8,240 bases of DNA, taken from contig CALGGL010000018.1 in NCBI GenBank assembly GCA_937915975.1, positions 1-8,240 of the forward strand, in the 5' to 3' direction. The DNA comes from an uncultured Lachnospiraceae bacterium (GTDB lineage Bacteria; Bacillota; Clostridia; Lachnospirales; Lachnospiraceae). Of this stretch, positions 5,188 to 8,240 are shown in pieces. The translations under genes and the position numbers were made by a program. The notes beneath the pieces are model-generated. The model saw only the letters and a program-made list of their open reading frames with translations. It ran no database searches and was not told the origin of the DNA. The first letter of the stretch is position 1. Every line of letters starts with the position of its first letter.

Positions 5188-6399
5188 TTACATGCCTTTC
5201 TCCTTAAGCCTCTCCACCAGCTTCACATAGAACTCTCTGACATCAAACCCGTCGATATTCTCGCGATTTAGATCTATCATATCGCCATGGGATATACCTC
5301 TCTTATATTTGTTCTCAAGGAAGGTATAATCCTCTCCCCATTGGAATGAATCTTCTCCTACAAGGCCGTCATTTCTGCCATCAAAATGCTTAACCAGGTG
5401 ATAGCTCATATTAAGCGGAAATGCACCGCTTGCCGCTTCCTTCATTACCGAACCTATACTCTGCGTATAAATTCCGGCATTCTTATAATCATAGTTTTCA
5501 GTCAGCTTGGTTATTTCACTGCATCCCGATGCTGTAAGGTCGGTAACCGCCGCGATAAAGTCCGGATTTTCATCTCCGAGTTTTTTCAGTGTGCTGTTAT
5601 AAACAGAAGCTACCTTGTTCTTTAATCCCTGCGGTGCCTTACCCATCAGGTAATCTGCAAATTCACATCCTCTGTGTGGGGTGTTTATAGTAGTAATTGA
5701 TGCCACGCATGGTGCAATATCTGTAGTCACCACTGCGGTTTTTATATCAAGTCCGCCTTTGGAGTGCGCTATAACATTTACCTTTTCACAGCCTGTCTCT
5801 TCTACTATCTGTCTTATCCTTGCTGCGAGTTCCTTCGCACTATCCGTAACCGCTGCTGCCGACTGATGCTCCCCGTAATATATCGTCGCTCCATTTTGGG
5901 AAAGCTCCTTCGGTATTCTGCCCCAATAATTAAGATACTTGGAATCTCTAAAAAAGACTCCATGCACCATAAGTATAGGATATTTTGTCTTGCATATCTG
6001 CTGATCACGCCTTTTCTTATTAAGCTTTAATTTCTTTTTCTCAAATCTTGCTTCTTTACCCGTAATCCTGATTATAGCCGAAAGCGCGATAAGATGAGCG
6101 ATAGGAATCATGCCACATACAATTCCGATTATCCTCATCTTTATACCAAGCTGCACAGAGGTAAGATAGACCATTATGATTCCTATCCAGAATATAATAA
6201 ACTCAATTAAAACAATAAGCAGTATCAAACCCCAATTCTGCTTGAAAACCTGCTTTATCCCATCCTGTGCAATCATCGCAATAAGTCCTACACCTATAAC
6301 AAAAACCGATATAATAAATACAAGCAACAGCTTGTTGCCAATCCCAAGTATATTCAGTCTTTTCAGTGTTTGATTTTTCTCTTTTCGTTTGTCGTTCAT
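5188..6399 (-). CDS. Membrane-anchored alpha/beta-hydrolase (triacylglycerol lipase/esterase-like)
   Basis: 403 residues. Hydrophobic segments at about 24-43, 57-80 and 90-110 are followed by a very basic stretch (115-131) and an alpha/beta-hydrolase domain (about 139-403). Seen: oxyanion-type HG in PILMVHG (141-147), nucleophile elbow AHSKGG with Ser213, INTPHRG (238-244) as in bacterial lipases, NDGLV with candidate Asp344 and SHGDMID with candidate His371. These fit a complete catalytic triad of the secreted bacterial lipase type, predicting ester hydrolysis of lipids. Substrate and side of the membrane are open: three segments with a cytoplasmic N-terminus put the enzyme outside, but the basic stretch after the third argues for inside. 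The ATG at 6399 follows GAGGAG at 8 nt and is preferred over a GTG at 6423. It lies 32 nt after the RhuM stop; no separate promoter was seen, so co-transcription is possible. Confidence 0.82.
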   Translation of the reverse strand: MNDKRKEKNQTLKRLNILGIGNKLLLVFIISVFVIGVGLIAMIAQDGIKQVFKQNWGLILLIVLIEFIIFWIGIIMVYLTSVQLGIKMRIIGIVCGMIPIAHLIALSAIIRITGKEARFEKKKLKLNKKRRDQQICKTKYPILMVHGVFFRDSKYLNYWGRIPKELSQNGATIYYGEHQSAAAVTDSAKELAARIRQIVEETGCEKVNVIAHSKGGLDIKTAVVTTDIAPCVASITTINTPHRGCEFADYLMGKAPQGLKNKVASVYNSTLKKLGDENPDFIAAVTDLTASGCSEITKLTENYDYKNAGIYTQSIGSVMKEAASGAFPLNMSYHLVKHFDGRNDGLVGEDSFQWGEDYTFLENKYKRGISHGDMIDLNRENIDGFDVREFYVKLVERLKEKGM

Positions 6400-6431
6400 A
6401 AAAACAACTCCTCGTATATTCACTTATTATT

Positions 6432-7451
6432 TTATTTCTTATTTTCTCTTATACTCTTTTTTACTACTTTTTCTGTTAATTTTAAACTTTCTAAATATGC
6501 TCTTTCAACAGGTGATATGGTATTTTCCTGATATTTTCTATACTCATCATTTGCCTTTTTCATCGCCTCCTCATGACTAACCTTACCTGCATCATTAAGC
6601 AATTTTCTATTTCCTGATGTAAGAACAGCATCTAACTGATTTACATAATCGCTCATATACATAGGTTTATGTTCAATAGCATTTATTTCTGCCAAATCAA
6701 AATAACCCGACACTAAATTATTTAATATCTTAAGTTCACCCTCTTTAAGATAATTTTTTGCAATACCTATGTCTTTTACAGAAGGTAACTCTCCCGAAAA
6801 TGTAGTAAGCCCCATAAACGGCTTCTCTGCATCAGCACGTTCATAAATTACCTCTGCAGCTGTATGACCATGTGCTGCATAATGAAGCTTATTCTGGACA
6901 ATCTTAAAAAACCTGATTGATTCTTCACTTTTAGGATCAAAATCCACACTGGTAGCATATAAATCAAGCACTTGACGATACATCACTTTTTCAGACGAAC
7001 GAATATCCCTTATACGGCCGAGAAGCTCTTTCCAATAATTTCCTCCACCATTGCCTTTTAGACGCTCATCATCCATCACAAAGCCTTTTATTATGTATTC
7101 TTTTAATCGTTCTGTTGCCCATTGTCTAAACTTAGTAGCTATTGACGATTTTATGCGATAACCCAAAGAAATAATCATATCTAAGTTATAGAATGGTATT
7201 TCTCTTGCAACTTCACGTTTACCCTCCAATCGAACTTGTCGGAAATTCCGACAAGTTGAATTTTCTATAAGTTCATTTTCTTCATATATATGCTTTATAT
7301 GTTCAACAATATTTGTTCTGGATGTTTTAAACAATTCTGCCATTTGTTGCTGTGACAGCCATACAGTTTCATCCTCCATTTTTACATTTATTTTAGTCAA
7401 ACCATCTTCTGTCTGATAGATAATTACCTCTCCTCTATTCTGTTCTTCCAT
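6432..7451 (-). CDS. RhuM-family protein
   Basis: 339 residues, about the usual length for this family. An N-terminal helix-turn-helix-like region has VWLSQQQMAELF at 30-41 followed by TSRTNIVEHIKHIY. Next comes the family-typical REIPFYNLDMIISLGYR (83-99) with FRQWAT (108-113), and a C-terminal part with NKLHYAAHGHTAAEVIYERA (187-206), then the rest of the family-typical DA..P.MGLT block. RhuM was named from a Salmonella pathogenicity island. Its biochemistry is unsettled, though relatives often sit in mobile or defence-like islands. No Fic HPFxxGNGR motif is present. The start at 7451 is preferred: GGAGG (7458-7462) abuts the in-frame ATG at 7457 but is 6 nt from 7451. It is co-transcribed with the helix-turn-helix gene upstream (14-nt gap). 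A 25-nt palindrome lies inside its coding region. Confidence 0.85.
   Translation of the reverse strand: MEEQNRGEVIIYQTEDGLTKINVKMEDETVWLSQQQMAELFKTSRTNIVEHIKHIYEENELIENSTCRNFRQVRLEGKREVAREIPFYNLDMIISLGYRIKSSIATKFRQWATERLKEYIIKGFVMDDERLKGNGGGNYWKELLGRIRDIRSSEKVMYRQVLDLYATSVDFDPKSEESIRFFKIVQNKLHYAAHGHTAAEVIYERADAEKPFMGLTTFSGELPSVKDIGIAKNYLKEGELKILNNLVSGYFDLAEINAIEHKPMYMSDYVNQLDAVLTSGNRKLLNDAGKVSHEEAMKKANDEYRKYQENTISPVERAYLESLKLTEKVVKKSIRENKK
7233..7257. repeat. Perfect intragenic palindrome (12-bp arms, 1-nt centre) in the RhuM gene
   Basis: AACTTGTCGGAA (7233-7244), a single A, then its exact reverse complement (7246-7257). It encodes part of the STCRNFRQV stretch of the RhuM protein. A perfect 12-bp inverted repeat at one centre is unlikely by chance in 8 kb. 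It may be an operator, a DNA-processing site, a hairpin, or a by-product of a conserved protein motif. Confidence 0.75.
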
Positions 7452-7465
7452 AATCATCCTCCAAT

Positions 7466-7738
7466 TTACAACTTATTTTTCAAGGCATCATAATAAGCCT
7501 TATACCTGTAAGCAGTTCGAACACTTATATTATTTTTTTTTGCATTTTCAACAATCGTCATTCCCTTTTCATGAAGAACTGCAAAATCATTATAAGAAGC
7601 CATCCACTTATCATTATGCTTCTTTCTGCCACTCATTTTTCTATTTTTTAACTCCTCAATCTCAACTTTAAGCTGTTTATTTTCCTCTTCTAATTCTTTT
7701 ATCCTAAGAATAGCTTCATCATAAGTTTTAATTTTCAT
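7466..7738 (-). CDS. Small coiled-coil/helix-turn-helix protein upstream of RhuM
   Basis: 90 residues. The first third is a Glu/Lys/Leu-rich helix (about 6-34) predicted to form a coiled coil and dimerise. The rest resembles the C-terminal helix-turn-helix of resolvases/invertases: GRKK (37-40), LHEKGMTIVENAKKNNISVRTAYRYK (about 55-80). No recombinase catalytic domain is present, so it is a stand-alone DNA-binding protein, probably a repressor of its own operon. The start at 7738 is chosen because AAGGAGG lies about 10 nt upstream and because the in-frame ATG at 7834 lies upstream of the promoter. It has its own promoter and a dyad at the start site, and is followed 14 nt later by RhuM. It may equally be an accessory DNA-targeting subunit for RhuM. 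Confidence 0.75.
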   Translation of the reverse strand: MKIKTYDEAILRIKELEEENKQLKVEIEELKNRKMSGRKKHNDKWMASYNDFAVLHEKGMTIVENAKKNNISVRTAYRYKAYYDALKNKL

Positions 7739-7777
7739 AACACCCACTCCTCCTTTTAAATTTGTATACAATCCAAA

Positions 7778-7796
7778 TGACATATTGATTATGTCA
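7778..7796. promoter_or_regulatory. 19-bp dyad TGACAT-N7-ATGTCA at the predicted transcription start, putative operator
   Basis: Perfect 6-bp arms with a 7-bp spacer begin 4 bp after the -10 box of the cassette promoter and cover the predicted start (near 7793). This is a classic repressor position; the likely ligand is the small helix-turn-helix protein encoded just downstream. Confidence 0.55.
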
Positions 7797-7799
7797 CAT

Positions 7800-7828
7800 A
7801 TATTACAGTAACGCAAATTTGTTGTCAA
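7800..7828 (-). promoter_or_regulatory. Strong SigA-type promoter of the HTH-RhuM cassette
   Basis: Minus strand: perfect TTGACA (7828-7823), a 17-bp spacer, TAATAT (7805-7800). Predicted start near 7793 gives a leader of about 55 nt to the ATG at 7738. Confidence 0.8.
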
Positions 7829-7894
7829 TACCATTTTGTCATTTTATTAGATTTTATTATGATACTTTATTATTGCTTTAAGTTAAAATCATAC

Positions 7895-7925
7895 AAAAAA
7901 TGCTCCGCATTTTTGCGAAGCATTT
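7895..7925 (-). terminator. Intrinsic terminator of the YugP-like gene
   Basis: On the minus strand a 12-bp stem (7925-7914 with 7909-7898, one U-G wobble) and a 4-nt loop run into six T (7900-7895), 17 nt after the stop at 7943. The wobble pairs on this strand but is an A-C mismatch on the other, fixing the direction. It isolates the RhuM cassette from upstream transcription. Confidence 0.85.
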
Positions 7926-7942
7926 CTATAAACCATTTATTT

Positions 7943-8215
7943 CTAATCTCTCCTACTGCTATTGACAATCATTATAAGTCTTAAAAGCTGCAATATCGTC
8001 GAGAAAAGTGCCGCTACATAAGTAAGTGCTGCTGCCATCAGAACCTTTTTAGAGCCTGCAAGTTCTTCACCTGCCAGCATATTACTTTTGTCAAGTATCT
8101 TAATCGCCCTGTGGGATGCATCAATCTCTACAGGAAGTGTGATAAGCTGGAAAAATACCACTGCCACAAAAAGCCAGACTCCAACCTGTGCAAGCCCTGT
8201 CGAGCCCATGATAAG
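7943..8215 (-). CDS. yugP: YugP-like membrane zinc metallopeptidase, C-terminal part
   Basis: C-terminal 90 residues of a YugP-type neutral zinc metallopeptidase; the start lies beyond the contig end. Seen: a membrane segment (GVWLFVAVVFF), then the family-typical QLITLPVEIDASHRA and a GSKKVLMAAALTYVAAL segment with a final hydrophobic stretch, ending NSSRRD. The HExxH zinc site would lie in the missing N-terminal part, so activity cannot be judged. The family is an integral membrane peptidase whose substrate is not well established. A GTG in frame at 8230 is not a real start: bases 8216-8240 are sequencing adapter, so only sequence up to 8215 is genomic. A good terminator follows the stop. 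Confidence 0.8.
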   Translation of the reverse strand, partial: LIMGSTGLAQVGVWLFVAVVFFQLITLPVEIDASHRAIKILDKSNMLAGEELAGSKKVLMAAALTYVAALFSTILQLLRLIMIVNSSRRD

Positions 8216-8240
8216 AGATCGGAAGAGCACACGTCTGAAC
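8216..8240. other. Illumina TruSeq adapter sequence at the contig end (artefact)
   Basis: From 8216 the sequence begins AGATCGGAAGAGC and continues for all 25 remaining bases as the indexed TruSeq adapter read-through. This is not biological sequence and marks the true contig edge. Confidence 0.96.

Noticed and set aside
5386..6030. Several overlapping frames within the lipase gene on both strands
   Set aside because: They are shadows of a gene with a complete catalytic triad; none has a domain or start signal.
7739..7834. An N-terminal extension of the small helix-turn-helix protein (ATG at 7834)
   Set aside because: The extension lies upstream of and across the promoter and predicted transcription start, has no ribosome binding site and no domain; the ATG at 7738 has AAGGAGG.
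7835..7894. A gene or RNA in the gap between the RhuM cassette promoter and the terminator
   Set aside because: The stretch is short and AT-rich with no frame, hairpin or promoter that I could support.
8216..8230. GTG start for the YugP-like fragment
   Set aside because: These bases are adapter; the gene is simply truncated at 8215.
1..8240. CRISPR array, tRNA, rRNA or insertion sequence
   Set aside because: No regularly spaced repeats, tRNA-like T-loop/anticodon patterns, rRNA segments, transposase motifs or paired terminal inverted repeats were seen.

Overview
The window looks like the end of a metagenome-assembled contig from a low-GC Gram-positive gut bacterium, most likely Lachnospiraceae. 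The reasons are the AT-rich coding DNA, strong GGAGG-type ribosome binding sites, SigA-type promoters, Hanks-type kinases with GTAG(Y/F)AAPEQ activation segments and a YugP-type peptidase. The family call is inference. The last 25 bases (8216-8240) match an Illumina TruSeq adapter, so genuine sequence ends at 8215.

Layout, all on the minus strand unless noted. 1-4132 holds two related kinase/regulator modules. Module 1 is a small XRE-like helix-turn-helix protein (1900-2325) followed 10 nt later by a membrane Ser/Thr kinase with an extracytoplasmic leucine-rich-repeat region (1889 to beyond base 1). Module 2 is a second membrane kinase (2446-3564) with a paralogous helix-turn-helix protein transcribed divergently on the plus strand (3692-4132). 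4142-5086 encodes a membrane-anchored or secreted protein with two copies of one beta-rich domain. 5188-6399 encodes a membrane-anchored alpha/beta-hydrolase (lipase/esterase-like). 6432-7738 is a two-gene cassette, a small coiled-coil/helix-turn-helix protein plus a RhuM-family protein, with its own promoter and a dyad at the predicted transcription start. 7943-8215 is the 3' end of a YugP-like membrane zinc peptidase gene, followed by a good intrinsic terminator.

The most interesting signal is regulatory. Two 17-bp palindromes, GTGTGC-N5-GCACAC (2395-2411) and GTGTAC-N5-GTACAC (5147-5163), lie 22 nt from the first base of a -10-like hexamer, upstream of the module 1 operon and of the duplicated-domain protein gene respectively. 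Both sit where a -35 box would be, and neither promoter has a good -35. This suggests a shared regulator, perhaps one of the two helix-turn-helix paralogs, linking the kinase modules and the surface protein in one regulon. In module 2 the kinase and regulator promoters overlap face to face, with -10 boxes 3 bp apart, which would make their firing mutually exclusive. The duplicated-domain gene also carries a 19-bp inverted repeat that would bury its ribosome binding site only on read-through transcripts.

A working model, inferred only, is a two-branch surface-sensing kinase system: LRR sensor kinase, second membrane kinase, two paired DNA-binding proteins and an exported target. The RhuM cassette looks like a separate accessory unit.
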